Shown: positions 20,939-28,708, counted from the stretch's first letter. The stretch is DNA of 64,000 nt from a virus (IMGVR_UViG_3300028007_000001:1-64000); one strand, 5' to 3'. Translations and numbers: made by a program. The notes: generated by a model from the letters alone, not told the origin.

Positions 20939-21586
20939 ATGCCGAAGGGCAAGACTCGATCCAGCCTGAGCCTTCGTGAGCGCCGAGAGCAGGCGTTCCG
21001 AATGTACGAGCAGGGCTACACGCCCACCGAGGTAGCCAAGGAACTCCGGGTGTCTCGGGCGACGGCCCACACGTACAAGAAGAAGTACGAAGAGTCGATC
21101 GAGGAAGAGGCTCGACTCCATCCCGGCCTCATGCGGGATGTGCTTGCCAACACGATCCGGAGCCTCCGGGAACTCGATCGCATCCGTGCTGACGCCTGGA
21201 AGCGGCTGAACGAGAAGAGGGTCCACAAGTACGTGGAGTGCCCGGACTGCGGATCTGACTTCGACGTGGTGGTTCGTGAGCCTGCGAGCGACCAGAGCCG
21301 GGTGCAGTATCACAACGTTCTGATCCGAGCGCAGGAGCAGAGGGCCAAACTCTTCGGCGTCCTGGGGGTGAAGCAGGAAGTCTTCGTGATGATCACCCAG
21401 GTCAAGTTGGTGCAAGACCGGATCCTCAACTTCTTGCAGAACAACCTCTGCCCTCACGATCGAGAGAACCTAGAACGTTTCCTTCTTTCGGATCCTGAGA
21501 TCGTGGCCTACATGGCGAGTCCGGGATACATCGACGCCGAGGTCGTAGGCGAGATCGCTGCGGAATCCGAATTCGGATCTGAGTAG
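20939..21586 (+). CDS. Helix-turn-helix protein, possible small terminase subunit
   Basis: 215 aa. RREQAFRMYEQGYTPTEVAK and LRVSRATAHTYKKKYEES form a Hin/transposase-like helix-turn-helix at residues 14-55. A Cys pair (CPDCGSDFDVVV) follows at about 100 and a long helical part near 125-185. The layout of N-terminal HTH plus helical oligomerisation region resembles small terminase subunits, but the large subunit is 17 kb away, so a transcription regulator is equally possible. Confidence 0.6.
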   Translation: MPKGKTRSSLSLRERREQAFRMYEQGYTPTEVAKELRVSRATAHTYKKKYEESIEEEARLHPGLMRDVLANTIRSLRELDRIRADAWKRLNEKRVHKYVECPDCGSDFDVVVREPASDQSRVQYHNVLIRAQEQRAKLFGVLGVKQEVFVMITQVKLVQDRILNFLQNNLCPHDRENLERFLLSDPEIVAYMASPGYIDAEVVGEIAAESEFGSE

Positions 21587-21600
21587 TGGGGTAAAGAAGA

Positions 21601-21634
21601 GACCCCTCCCGAGGTCGTGGGTTCGGGAGGGGTC
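21601..21634. terminator. Bidirectional terminator between converging genes
   Basis: 12-bp perfect stem: GACCCCTCCCGA (21601-21612) with TCGGGAGGGGTC (21623-21634), A-rich before and T-rich on the minus exit (TCTCTTCTTTAC). Serves the plus gene ending at 21586 and the minus gene ending at 21731. Confidence 0.75.
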
Positions 21635-21730
21635 TCAGTGGTGGCGCCGTAGGAAGGTGGTGCGGAGAGGAAGGGGTACGCAACCTCACTTCCACCTTCC
21701 TTGCCGAACAGCCCCGAGTGACACCTTACA

Positions 21731-21967
21731 TCAATCGAGCGCCGAGGGAAGACCCTCGCCAGGAATTTCGGATTCTTCCACCATCCGACCGTAGTGGCGA
21801 GCGGCTCGCATCACTCGACGGCACAGCAGGACGAGCCAGAACGACCCCCACGCCACCGCCCCGAAGGTGTAGAGGGGATTGATCGAGAACGCCACCGCCA
21901 GGATGGCGATCCCCACGATCAGCCCGAAGACTGCTGCTACGCCCCCGGCTAGGGCTAGAACTCCCAT
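21731..21967 (-). CDS. Two-helix membrane protein
   Basis: 78 aa with two hydrophobic segments: residues 3-28 (VLALAGGVAAVFGLIVGIA) and 32-50 (LYTFGAVAWGSFWLVLLC), then a basic helix. Third gene of the minus island. Could be a holin-like or superinfection-exclusion protein; no evidence decides. Confidence 0.6.
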   Translation of the reverse strand: MGVLALAGGVAAVFGLIVGIAILAVAFSINPLYTFGAVAWGSFWLVLLCRRVMRAARHYGRMVEESEIPGEGLPSALD

Positions 21968-21968
21968 G

Positions 21969-22268
21969 TCACGCTCCCGTTTCCTCCATCTGGGTCAGGA
22001 AGTCGCACAGGGCATCCACTTCCGCCTGCACGCACTCCTTGACTCGCTCTTCGGACTGTCGGAACCTGCGGGCGGCGTCGTACGTACTTTCGGAAGACGC
22101 CTCCCGGTTGGCCCTCACTCGATGTAGTTCCAACTGCGCTCTCGCCATCTCTTCGATGGCCTGAGACGTAGTGGTTCGGAGTTCCATCAACTGACGGGCG
22201 AACTGACCGCCCTCCGAGTCCAAGAACTCTTGGACGGACTGATCGAACTCGTCGTCTTCCTCGGGCAT
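21969..22268 (-). CDS. Coiled-coil protein, unknown
   Basis: 99 aa, highly charged and helical (QSVQEFLDSEGGQFARQLME, IEEMARAQLELHRVRANRE, RVKECVQAEVDALCDFLTQM). One base from the membrane-protein gene. No family recognised. Confidence 0.6.
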   Translation of the reverse strand: MPEEDDEFDQSVQEFLDSEGGQFARQLMELRTTTSQAIEEMARAQLELHRVRANREASSESTYDAARRFRQSEERVKECVQAEVDALCDFLTQMEETGA

Positions 22269-22306
22269 GGCAACCCCTCCCTGCGTAGTAGGTACGTAGG
22301 GAGAGG

Positions 22307-22573
22307 TTACCTGCGGGTGGTGGTCCGTCGTGAGGAACCCGAGCCGTTGTTCTGGGCCTGCTCTTCACGTACCTGACGGAGAATCTGCGACACCCGGATT
22401 TCCGAAAGTCCGGAGATGTCTGCGATCTCACGGTAGGTCAGCCCGGCGTTGAATGCCTTGAGCATCCCCTTGAAGAACTTGCGGCGACTTCTCTCGGCTC
22501 TGGCCTCGTCTCGGCTTCGAACTGCGCTGAGTTCGGTGAGACGCTGCCGAGCGGTCTCCTTGCGGTTCGGCAT
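22307..22573 (-). CDS. Helix-turn-helix regulator (sigma region 4-like)
   Basis: 88 aa from the ATG at 22573 (CAGGGAG upstream); the frame is open to 22624. FKGMLKAFNAGLTYREIADI and SGLSEIRVSQILRQVREEQ form a clear helix-turn-helix like sigma-70 region 4 or LuxR-type domains. First gene of a three-gene minus island driven by the promoter at 22667; a candidate repressor for the divergent promoters beside it. Confidence 0.7.
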   Translation of the reverse strand: MPNRKETARQRLTELSAVRSRDEARAERSRRKFFKGMLKAFNAGLTYREIADISGLSEIRVSQILRQVREEQAQNNGSGSSRRTTTRR

Positions 22574-22666
22574 CTGCGTGCTCCCTGATTGGCTGCTCGT
22601 CTTCAGTTTCTCACATCTCGTCATCCGGATCCAGTTGAAAGTAGATCCGTAGAGAGGATGCTATGC

Positions 22667-22695
22667 ACCATACCAAACTATCGGAACTTTGTCAA
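22667..22695 (-). promoter_or_regulatory. Leftward promoter of the minus island
   Basis: Minus strand: TTGACA (22695-22690), 17-base spacer, TATGGT (22672-22667). The spacer holds a degenerate AAGTTCCGATAGTTTGG instead of the perfect palindrome. Confidence 0.8.
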
Positions 22696-22782
22696 GCGAG
22701 ACTTTCCGAAACCGATTTCCGAATTCGGATATGGGTACGGGCGGGAGCGCCAGGTCCGAGTTTCCGAATGTCCGATTGCCTC

Positions 22783-22811
22783 TTGACACACGGAGAACAT
22801 TCCTATATAGT
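22783..22811 (+). promoter_or_regulatory. Rightward promoter with long leader
   Basis: TTGACA (22783-22788), 17-base spacer, TATAGT (22806-22811). A near-consensus promoter whose first convincing start codon is 460 bases downstream (23273), so it makes a long structured leader. It has no CAGAAASTTTCTG palindrome. Confidence 0.85.
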
Positions 22812-23272
22812 GAAGCCACTTGCTAGCCACGCCCCACCGAACCCTCTCTACTCCACTCGGGAGGGGAAGCCGGGAACACCGGGGAAGGGTGGAACGAAGC
22901 AGATCCTCTAGGTATCCGTGGCTCACTGCCGACAGAGGTCGGTGCAAGGGAGAGAGGCGCTGGACTCAAAAGCAGTCCAGTCCTCTCTCCCAGCACCGGG
23001 AACGTCGTTCGGGCGACGTAAAACAGGGGTTAGGCCCGAAGCGGTATCCGAAAGGTTACGTCCCGAAAAACCGAACAAGGTGGCGTGGAGTGGGAGCGTC
23101 ACCGAATCTCTGGCGGAATCCCACCCGGCAGAGAGAGAGTTCGGAAGCATCCTGCTAGGTCAGCCGGGCGGTCTAGCAGGTCAGGTTTATGTTCCGGCGA
23201 GGGAGTTGCCCGACCCCAGAAGAAAGGAGCGACGGCTCCATCGGGCACTCAAAATTCCGAAAGGGGTACGGT
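22812..23272 (+). ncRNA. Structured untranslated leader or small RNA region
   Basis: No believable gene in 460 bases downstream of a strong promoter. Main structure: 22941-22997, an almost continuous stem of 5 bp (GGTGC/GCACC), 10 bp (GGGAGAGAGG/CCTCTCTCCC) and 7 bp (CTGGACT/AGTCCAG) with a 7-base loop CAAAAGC. A second stem, ACGTCG/CGACGT around TTCGGG, is at 23002-23019. A third, TGCCCGA (23207-23213) with TCGGGCA (23241-23247), encloses GGAGC/GCTCC and lies just before the AGGGGTAC of the next gene. Attenuator, riboregulator or independent small RNA are all possible. Confidence 0.6.
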
Positions 23273-24175
23273 ATGACTCGCACGGACGTTCACGCTCCGA
23301 GCAACTTCGATCCTGCTGACTACGAGTACGTCACGTGGTTCTACAAGGGCGAGTGCCCGCAGTTGATTGAGGGCGAACTTCGATTTTCGGATCGTCGTGA
23401 GCAGGCCGAGCGTCTGCTTTCCGAAAGTGCGTTCCGGGGCAACTACGCCAACCGAGGGAACTGCGATCACTGCGGCGCCTACTTCCTCTGGGTCACGGTG
23501 TGGCGTCACCGCCCGACCAACCAGCACATCGCTGTGGGCGAGATCTGCGCCTCCGAACGTTTCTCTCTGCCTAGCCGGGTGGCTTTCGAGTTGAAGTACG
23601 CCCGAGACCGGGTGGCCGAGGCTCGTCAGCGGGAGCGCCGCTACTCCGAAGTGGTGGAGTGGATGCAGAACGAGTGCCCCGACCTGATCCCGATCCTCAG
23701 TCGAGAGAACATCGAGGATCACCCTGCTTTCGGAAATTCGTTCGTTGCTGACGTTCGTCGGCGGCTGTGGCAGTACGGCCCGCCTCTGACCGAGCGGCAG
23801 GTTGCGGCTCTTCGGAGTGCGAAGCAACGCTCCGAGTCTGTCCAGCAGGAGCGTGAGGAAGAGACATACGTCCCTACGCCTCTTGGCCGCACGACGTTCG
23901 AAGGGGTCGTGGTCAAGACCGATACCAAGGAAAGCGACTACGGCATTCGGCACACGATGATCGTGAAGGTCGAGCAGGGCGAAGGCGTGTGGCTCTGCTA
24001 CGTCACCATTCCGAACTCCATCCTTGGGGTGGGTCGTGGAGACCGTGTGCGTCTAACCGCCAAGATCGAGCGGGGTCGTGACGAACATTTCGGATTCGGA
24101 AAGCGACCGACCCAAGCCGTGGTCGTGGCCCGAGCAGAAGAGGAACGAGCGGTTTCTGCTTCTGCACTTGACTAA
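23273..24175 (+). CDS. Zinc-finger and beta-domain protein, unknown
   Basis: 300 aa from the ATG at 23273 (AAAGGGGTAC leader). CDHCGAYFLWVTVWRHRPTN near residue 64 is a zinc-knuckle half paired with GEICASERF near 90; a long charged helix follows (ELKYARDRVAEARQRERRYS), and residues 205-285 look like an OB-type beta barrel (TFEGVVVKTDTKESDYGIRH, IPNSILGVGRGDRVRLTAK). A nucleic-acid-binding role is plausible. No family name is certain. Confidence 0.65.
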   Translation: MTRTDVHAPSNFDPADYEYVTWFYKGECPQLIEGELRFSDRREQAERLLSESAFRGNYANRGNCDHCGAYFLWVTVWRHRPTNQHIAVGEICASERFSLPSRVAFELKYARDRVAEARQRERRYSEVVEWMQNECPDLIPILSRENIEDHPAFGNSFVADVRRRLWQYGPPLTERQVAALRSAKQRSESVQQEREEETYVPTPLGRTTFEGVVVKTDTKESDYGIRHTMIVKVEQGEGVWLCYVTIPNSILGVGRGDRVRLTAKIERGRDEHFGFGKRPTQAVVVARAEEERAVSASALD

Positions 24176-24196
24176 TCACAAACTTTGTGATATAGT
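24168..24196 (+). promoter_or_regulatory. Promoter with TCACAAACTTTGTGA operator
   Basis: TTGACT (24168-24173), 17-base spacer, TATAGT (24191-24196). The 15-base perfect odd palindrome TCACAAACTTTGTGA occupies 24176-24190, sharing the AAACTTT core with the CAGAAAC sites but with different flanks. The -35 box overlaps the end of the preceding gene. Confidence 0.85.
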
Positions 24197-24224
24197 CTGC
24201 TATGGTCGTGAGAAAGGGGTACAC

Positions 24225-24578
24225 GTGAATCAGTACGAGGTTGGCGCCATCCTCCGGGTGAAGGCCAGGAGCGAGCAGGACGCTGTGGATACCGTTCATG
24301 GCGCCATCGACCGGGCCAGCCACCTTGACGACGGGACCGGACTTGTCGACGGTGTTGCGTACCGTCCGATTCCGGGTGCCAAGGTAATCGTGTTCCAGTG
24401 GAACACCGATCACGGCGAGTGCTACGAGTGCGGGCGCCCGGCTGCGTTCATGGTGGTCGACGCCGCCGCCCCTCGCCAGTACGACCCGTCATACCCCTAC
24501 AACCTTCGCTGTGCCTTGTGTGCTGCCAACAACGCAGCAGACGGCGAGACCATCCGACGAATCCGGGAGGAAGCATGA
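24225..24578 (+). CDS. Unknown protein with two Cys pairs
   Basis: 117 aa, GTG start after AAAGGGGTAC. First half alpha/beta (YEVGAILRVKARSEQDAVDT), then CYECGRPAAFMVV and CALCAANNAADG as CxxC pairs 30 residues apart. First gene after the promoter at 24168. No family recognised. Confidence 0.65.
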   Translation: MNQYEVGAILRVKARSEQDAVDTVHGAIDRASHLDDGTGLVDGVAYRPIPGAKVIVFQWNTDHGECYECGRPAAFMVVDAAAPRQYDPSYPYNLRCALCAANNAADGETIRRIREEA

Positions 24579-24883
24579 CCGTAGTGTCCAGACGAGACGG
24601 CGAACTGACGGTCGAAGGCGGCACGGTCGAAGAGATCATTCAGAAGATCGTCTTCGAAGAGGGGTGTTCAATCCTGATCACTCCCGTCACTCTCGCTGAC
24701 GAGACCGTGACGATCTCGACCCGGATCTCGTACGGCGATCCCGAGCGGGACAACGTGGTCCGGGAAGCGTTCGACTATGCGGAGTGGGGCAACCATCCGG
24801 AGAGTTTCGAGCAGTCTCTCCGGTTCGCCGCTGGCAACCACTACGGAAGCCACGAAGACTTCGAAGACGACGAGGAAGGCTGA
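24575..24883 (+). CDS. Acidic unknown protein
   Basis: 102 aa, ATG overlapping the previous TGA. Alpha/beta with an acidic tail (HEDFEDDEEG). No family recognised. Confidence 0.6.
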   Translation: MTVVSRRDGELTVEGGTVEEIIQKIVFEEGCSILITPVTLADETVTISTRISYGDPERDNVVREAFDYAEWGNHPESFEQSLRFAAGNHYGSHEDFEDDEEG

Positions 24884-24884
24884 C

Positions 24885-25208
24885 ATGGCGTACGGCTGGA
24901 TCATCAACCGAGATCACCTGAGCCAGCAGAACAAGTCGATCATCGGCCCGTCCGAACTCGACGGCACCGACGAAGGTCACGATCTCATTGAGCGGCTGAC
25001 CAACGGCGAGGGCGCCGAATTCCGAATCTACGACGACGACGGGTACCTCTACTACTCCGGTCGGTGCATCGTGGAGGGCGAGGACGGGGTGACGTTCAGC
25101 GGCGGATCCGAAGAGTGGTTCGGGCCGCTGTGGGATTTCGGAGAACCGGGCGCCGGGGCAACCGAGATCCGATACAAGGACGAGCAGGGCGAGTGGAAGA
25201 CGCTCTGA
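24885..25208 (+). CDS. Acidic unknown protein
   Basis: 107 aa. Beta-rich with many aromatic residues (RIYDDDGYLYYSGRCIVEG, SEEWFGPLWDFGEPG). Follows the previous stop by one base. Small acidic proteins of this kind in early arms are sometimes DNA mimics, but I see nothing that proves it. Confidence 0.6.
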   Translation: MAYGWIINRDHLSQQNKSIIGPSELDGTDEGHDLIERLTNGEGAEFRIYDDDGYLYYSGRCIVEGEDGVTFSGGSEEWFGPLWDFGEPGAGATEIRYKDEQGEWKTL

Positions 25209-25221
25209 GGGAGGTCGTGAC

Positions 25222-25674
25222 GTGCAGATCTGGGGAGTGACCAAAGAGGAACTGGAATCCGTGATCCAGGACGTGGGCGACTTCTTCTACGGCGGAAACG
25301 TTCGCTTGGAGGGCTACGCCCCTCGCCCTGGGAACTCGGCCCTGTGGCACCTTCGTTACAACAAGCCTCGCAGCAAGGGCGGCAAGGGTGTTCGGATCGC
25401 TCGCAACGGCAAGACGGTTGGGTCGTGCTGGCACGTTCATCGAGACGTGATGGCCGAGATCTTCCGCCGCTTTCCGAATGCACGCATCAAGTCTGCTCTG
25501 GCAGACTACCGGAGCAAGGAGGACTTCGAACAGAAGTTTTCGGATACGTACGAGACGACGTACTACGGGATGGGTCCGTGGGGCACGACAGAGGAATTCG
25601 GAAATTCGTGCCTCTGCTCCGAGGAAGGCCCACGGCCTGCGTTCCTTCCGCTCAACTACTCGGAGGTTGTGTGA
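25222..25674 (+). CDS. Unknown protein
   Basis: 150 aa, GTG start with GGGAGG. Alpha/beta (VTKEELESVIQDVGDFFYGG, WHLRYNKPRSKGGKGVRIA, CWHVHRDVMAEIFRRFPN). No catalytic motif recognised. Confidence 0.6.
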   Translation: MQIWGVTKEELESVIQDVGDFFYGGNVRLEGYAPRPGNSALWHLRYNKPRSKGGKGVRIARNGKTVGSCWHVHRDVMAEIFRRFPNARIKSALADYRSKEDFEQKFSDTYETTYYGMGPWGTTEEFGNSCLCSEEGPRPAFLPLNYSEVV

Positions 25675-25675
25675 A

Positions 25676-26152
25676 GTGTCGCTGATCGACAGCAACATGA
25701 AGATCTATTTGGCGAGGGCGTTCGCCATCGCCCACCACGGCGATCAGGTCGACAAGTGCGGGATGCCTTACGTCGGCCACCTGGAAAGGGTGGCGACCTT
25801 CGTTGAGGGGTGGCTCTCTCCTGGGTTCTCGACAGAGGTCGTTGTCGCTGCTTGGCTTCACGACGTGGTGGAGGACACCGACACGACGGTCGGTGACGTA
25901 GAAGCGGCATTCGGAATGCGGGTCGGAGAACTGGTAGACCTGCTGACTCGGCGCCCCCATCCCGAAGAGACCCACGCCGAATACATCGAGAGGGTCTGTG
26001 CCGATCCCGACGCCGTAATCATCAAGATCGCTGACGTGTTGGACAACATGGATCCGAACCGCCGAAACTCCGAGGGCAACCGGCCCGACGAGTACGACGG
26101 GATGCTCACTCGCTACCACAAGGCGCTGGCTCGACTCGTTCGGGAACTCTGA
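25676..26152 (+). CDS. HD-domain phosphohydrolase, SpoT/MESH1-like
   Basis: 158 aa from a GTG near the preceding stop; an ATG at 25697 is an alternative. Motifs of the RelA/SpoT-type HD hydrolase: AIAHHGDQVDKCGMPYVGH near 17-34 (first His and GxPYxxH), AAWLHDVVEDTDTTVGDVE near 54-71 (HDxxED), and IKIADVLDNMDPNRRN near 118 (KxADxxxN). Family members hydrolyse (p)ppGpp or related pyrophosphates with Mn. A stand-alone copy would let the phage lower host alarmone levels; this is inferred from motifs. Confidence 0.82.
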   Translation: MSLIDSNMKIYLARAFAIAHHGDQVDKCGMPYVGHLERVATFVEGWLSPGFSTEVVVAAWLHDVVEDTDTTVGDVEAAFGMRVGELVDLLTRRPHPEETHAEYIERVCADPDAVIIKIADVLDNMDPNRRNSEGNRPDEYDGMLTRYHKALARLVREL

Positions 26153-26171
26153 GTTTCGGAAAGGAAGACAC

Positions 26172-26402
26172 GTGAAGTTGGTCTACCAGATCAAGTCCGG
26201 CGACCGGCTGACCAAGATCCTGCCAGGGATGGGCAATCCTCCCCAGCAGGTCTCGGTCAGCCTCACCGACCTTGTGGCCGGGATTCTTTCGGATTCTCGA
26301 CACGTGGCGACGGTCACGGTCCAACTCACGAACGGTGACGAGATCACCTACGCCCGCAACGAGGCGGGTGACAACGCAACCGAGAGGCTTCGGAACCGAT
26401 GA
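26172..26402 (+). CDS. Small unknown protein
   Basis: 76 aa, GTG start after GGAAAGGAAG. Beta strands at both ends (MKLVYQIKSGDRLTKIL, VATVTVQLTNGDEITYARN). No family recognised. Confidence 0.55.
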   Translation: MKLVYQIKSGDRLTKILPGMGNPPQQVSVSLTDLVAGILSDSRHVATVTVQLTNGDEITYARNEAGDNATERLRNR

Positions 26403-26569
26403 AGATGCTCTGCCCCTATCACCAGTACCAGTACGAGCAGGCGGCTTTCCTGTTCCAGTTCTCGGTGTTCCTTTTCGGAATCCAGAACACAGGCATGGCG
26501 GTAGCCAGTCTCGGGCAAGCCTTCTTCACCGCCGCAGACGCTCTCTCCTGTCACGGAATCGAGGGATGA
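26399..26569 (+). CDS. Small hydrophobic protein
   Basis: 56 aa, ATG overlapping the previous stop. A Cys/Tyr/Gln start (MKMLCPYHQYQYEQAA) then a hydrophobic helix (FLFQFSVFLFGIQNTGMAVA). Possibly membrane-bound. No family recognised. Confidence 0.5.
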   Translation: MKMLCPYHQYQYEQAAFLFQFSVFLFGIQNTGMAVASLGQAFFTAADALSCHGIEG

Positions 26570-26862
26570 TGGAACAGTCCGACGTTCAGAAACTACGAGA
26601 CGCCAAGGAGCAGGTCGCCCGAGCGAAGGCTGAGTTGGTCTCTGCCGTGAACAATCTGGCCTCGGTGATCAAGGACGTAGCACCTGCCAATGTCAAGATT
26701 CGGGTTCCCGAACTTTCGGAAATCCACACTCACTGGATTCCTTCGGCGGATACCTCGACCGCTTCGTCGGTCGGTACCTGCGGCCTCCACAATCACACCC
26801 CCGAGGAATACGGTCGTGAGCATGACGACACGACGGGCCTCCCGACAGATCGGCACCGATGA
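26566..26862 (+). CDS. Small helical protein, unknown
   Basis: 98 aa; the start overlaps the previous stop, and a second ATG follows directly. First half is a coiled helix (VQKLRDAKEQVARAKAELVS), the rest His-rich and polar (CGLHNHTPEEYGREHDD). No family recognised. Confidence 0.5.
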   Translation: MMEQSDVQKLRDAKEQVARAKAELVSAVNNLASVIKDVAPANVKIRVPELSEIHTHWIPSADTSTASSVGTCGLHNHTPEEYGREHDDTTGLPTDRHR

Positions 26863-27089
26863 TGTGGTGGCACGTGTATGCAGGCTCAATCCCTGGTGTC
26901 GGGGTCGTGACGGCCGTCAACAACTCTCTGACGCCTCCTGACGAGGCAGAAGAGTACGTCACGTTCCAGCAGTCAGTGCGGCTCGATCTCGTTCACTCGC
27001 TCGATCACAAGCCGTCTCCGGAAGAGTTGGTCGAGATCGTGGACGAGATGATGGAGAAGGCCAAGAACGGGTCTCCCGAGAACAACTGA
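26859..27089 (+). CDS. Small unknown protein
   Basis: 76 aa, start overlapping the previous stop. MMWWHVYAGSIPGVGVVTA then an acidic helix (PEELVEIVDEMMEKAKNG). No family recognised. Confidence 0.5.
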   Translation: MMWWHVYAGSIPGVGVVTAVNNSLTPPDEAEEYVTFQQSVRLDLVHSLDHKPSPEELVEIVDEMMEKAKNGSPENN

Positions 27090-27107
27090 GAAATCGGGGT
27101 TTCGGAA

Positions 27108-27287
27108 ATGCGATGCGAGATCTGCGAGGACTCGACGGCCTGCCCTGACTGCGCCGGAACGGGAGAGTGCCAGGACTGCACCCCCGAAGACGACGACTGC
27201 GATATTTGCGCCGGGACTCATTCGTGTGTGGAGTGCGACGGCGACGGTGAGTGCCACTACTGCCGAGATTCGGAAAGAGAGGGGTAG
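27108..27287 (+). CDS. DnaJ-type Cys-rich zinc protein
   Basis: 59 aa with eleven Cys. The repeats CEICEDSTACPDCAGTGECQ, CDICAGTHSCVECDGDGEC and YC follow the CxxCxGxG pattern of DnaJ/HSP40 zinc fingers. Too short for the ORF track cut-off. Probably binds two zincs and a protein partner. Read with the next zinc protein. Confidence 0.65.
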   Translation: MRCEICEDSTACPDCAGTGECQDCTPEDDDCDICAGTHSCVECDGDGECHYCRDSEREG

Positions 27288-27524
27288 GTGAAACCCATCG
27301 AGGTCTACTGCTCTGAGTGCGGGGCAGAACCAGGCAAGAAGTGCATCGACATGCGATACGCACGGAGGACCGGAACGTTCCCCACTAACCGCCCGCACCG
27401 AATCCGAATCTTCTACGCCAACAACCCCGACAAGTGCGGGTGCTGCCCATTCCCCGGTGTATTCGATGATCCGCACGCCGATAACTGCGCCTGTCACTAC
27501 GAAGTTTCGGAAAGCGAGGGGTAG
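27288..27524 (+). CDS. Zinc-finger protein, phage type
   Basis: 78 aa, GTG directly after the previous TAG. CSECGAEPGKKCIDMRYARR then FPTNRPHRIRIFYAN is the C-x2-C-x5-C...HxxR signature of a small zinc-finger domain found in many actinophages; CGCCPFPGVF and CACHYEVSE add more ligands. Function unknown. Confidence 0.65.
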   Translation: MKPIEVYCSECGAEPGKKCIDMRYARRTGTFPTNRPHRIRIFYANNPDKCGCCPFPGVFDDPHADNCACHYEVSESEG

Positions 27525-27526
27525 CA

Positions 27527-27790
27527 ATGTACGGATGCAGATACTCAGACAACGACAGAGTGATGGAGCAACTGCGATCGACGGGGTATTCCGAACTGAC
27601 CATACCCTTCTATCGTTTCTCCAAAGAGAGTGATGCCGTCAATGCCGCTCGCCAACGGGCCTATCGGTTGGCAAAGAAGATCGGGGTACGAGTTACGACA
27701 GCAGCAGGGTGGCATGTTTTGTACGTCTCGGTGCTGGACTCGAAACTACCCTCGCTAGCATCGAGGAAGCGTTCACGTCCTGACTCGTAG
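27527..27790 (+). CDS. Small basic protein, unknown
   Basis: 87 aa after a GGGGTAG leader. YSELTIPFYRFSKESDAVNA and ARQRAYRLAKKIGVRVTTA suggest a small alpha/beta fold. Last gene before a 640-base gene-free stretch. Confidence 0.5.
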   Translation: MYGCRYSDNDRVMEQLRSTGYSELTIPFYRFSKESDAVNAARQRAYRLAKKIGVRVTTAAGWHVLYVSVLDSKLPSLASRKRSRPDS

Positions 27791-28428
27791 TACCGAATCC
27801 AACGTCAATAGATCCCCAAGTCAAACGAATTCAGAAAGATCGAGGGGTACAACACACCTACTATCTACATACCTACTCAGTACCGAGCGCCACGTCCCCG
27901 CATTCGCACCAGTTTCGAATCGCCAAATCCCGATACGCCATATCTATTCCCTCTTTCGGAAACTTCCATCCCATATCCGTGTCGTAGGTTTTGGTTCCGT
28001 TTCCCCTGGTCATGCCTTCCTCTCCCATTGCCGCCCCCATCCTCCGGTGGAGTAGAGAACCTCCATGCGTAGAGGAAAGAATGCATAGGTATGTATAGGA
28101 ATGTTGGGAATGTTCGGAAGCGTAGGGGATCTCGGGTAGAGGTACTGGGTAGTAGGGGGAAACCCCTCGTAGATTCGGAAAGATCACATACGTAGGTACA
28201 TATGGTTTCCGGAATTCGGATATCCGTGAGGCGTAGGCGTAGCCCCCGGATTCGGGGATTCGGATATGCGTAGTGCGTAGGCGTAGGTGGGATCTCCGAA
28301 AGCCCGAAGCGTAGAGCGCCCCCTCCTTTCCGAAAATCCGAATTCGGATACGGCCCGGCCTCGGTCAGCGATATCCGAATTCGGATATAGGGAGGGGGTT
28401 GCACGGTATCCGAAAGCCCGATTGCCCA
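27791..28428. repeat. Gene-free stretch rich in short degenerate repeats
   Basis: No convincing gene on either strand; the long minus-strand open frames here have poor starts and odd composition. The stretch holds GCGTAGGCGTAG (28229-28240 and again near 28278), TATAGGTATG-like runs, and palindromes of the TCCGAATTCGGATA type near 28337 and 28368. It ends in the promoter at 28429. Probably regulatory or architectural DNA. Confidence 0.55.
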
Positions 28429-28458
28429 TTGACAACCTTTCCCATAGTCTGCTATGGT
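28429..28458 (+). promoter_or_regulatory. Promoter with CCATAG-N4-CTATGG operator
   Basis: TTGACA (28429-28434), 18-base spacer, TATGGT (28453-28458). CCATAG TCTG CTATGG (28442-28457) is a perfect 6-bp inverted repeat covering the -10 box. Confidence 0.8.
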
Positions 28459-28486
28459 AATGTTGCCATCGAGGAAGGGGTACGAC

Positions 28487-28708
28487 ATGCAAATCGCTGA
28501 GATTCAGGCCCAAGTGGAGATCGACCAACGTCACCATCCGGCTCCCCACGTTCCCTCTGGTCGTGTGATCGAGGTCGCCTGTCAGGGTGAGTACGTGATT
28601 GTCCGCACCAGAGGCACCACTCTCCTTCTCACCCCCAGCCAGGCCCGAGAGTTCGCTCGGGCACTCCGAAAGGCAGAACGCCAGGTTCGGAATGGAGAAA
28701 CGGCTTGA
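28487..28708 (+). CDS. Small unknown protein
   Basis: 73 aa, ATG after GGAAGGGGTACGAC. Beta-rich centre (GRVIEVACQGEYVIVRTRG) and a basic C-terminal helix (SQAREFARALRKAERQVRNG). Its last codons contain the -35 box of the next promoter. No family recognised. Confidence 0.6.
   Translation: MQIAEIQAQVEIDQRHHPAPHVPSGRVIEVACQGEYVIVRTRGTTLLLTPSQAREFARALRKAERQVRNGETA

Noticed and set aside
22820-23158. Open frames within the long leader
   Set aside because: Arg-rich translations through strong stem-loops, no ribosome site, and the next gene has a proper start.
27877-28488. Minus-strand frames in the repeat-rich gap
   Set aside because: The sequence is dominated by short repeats and operators, with no Shine-Dalgarno; composition unlike other genes.
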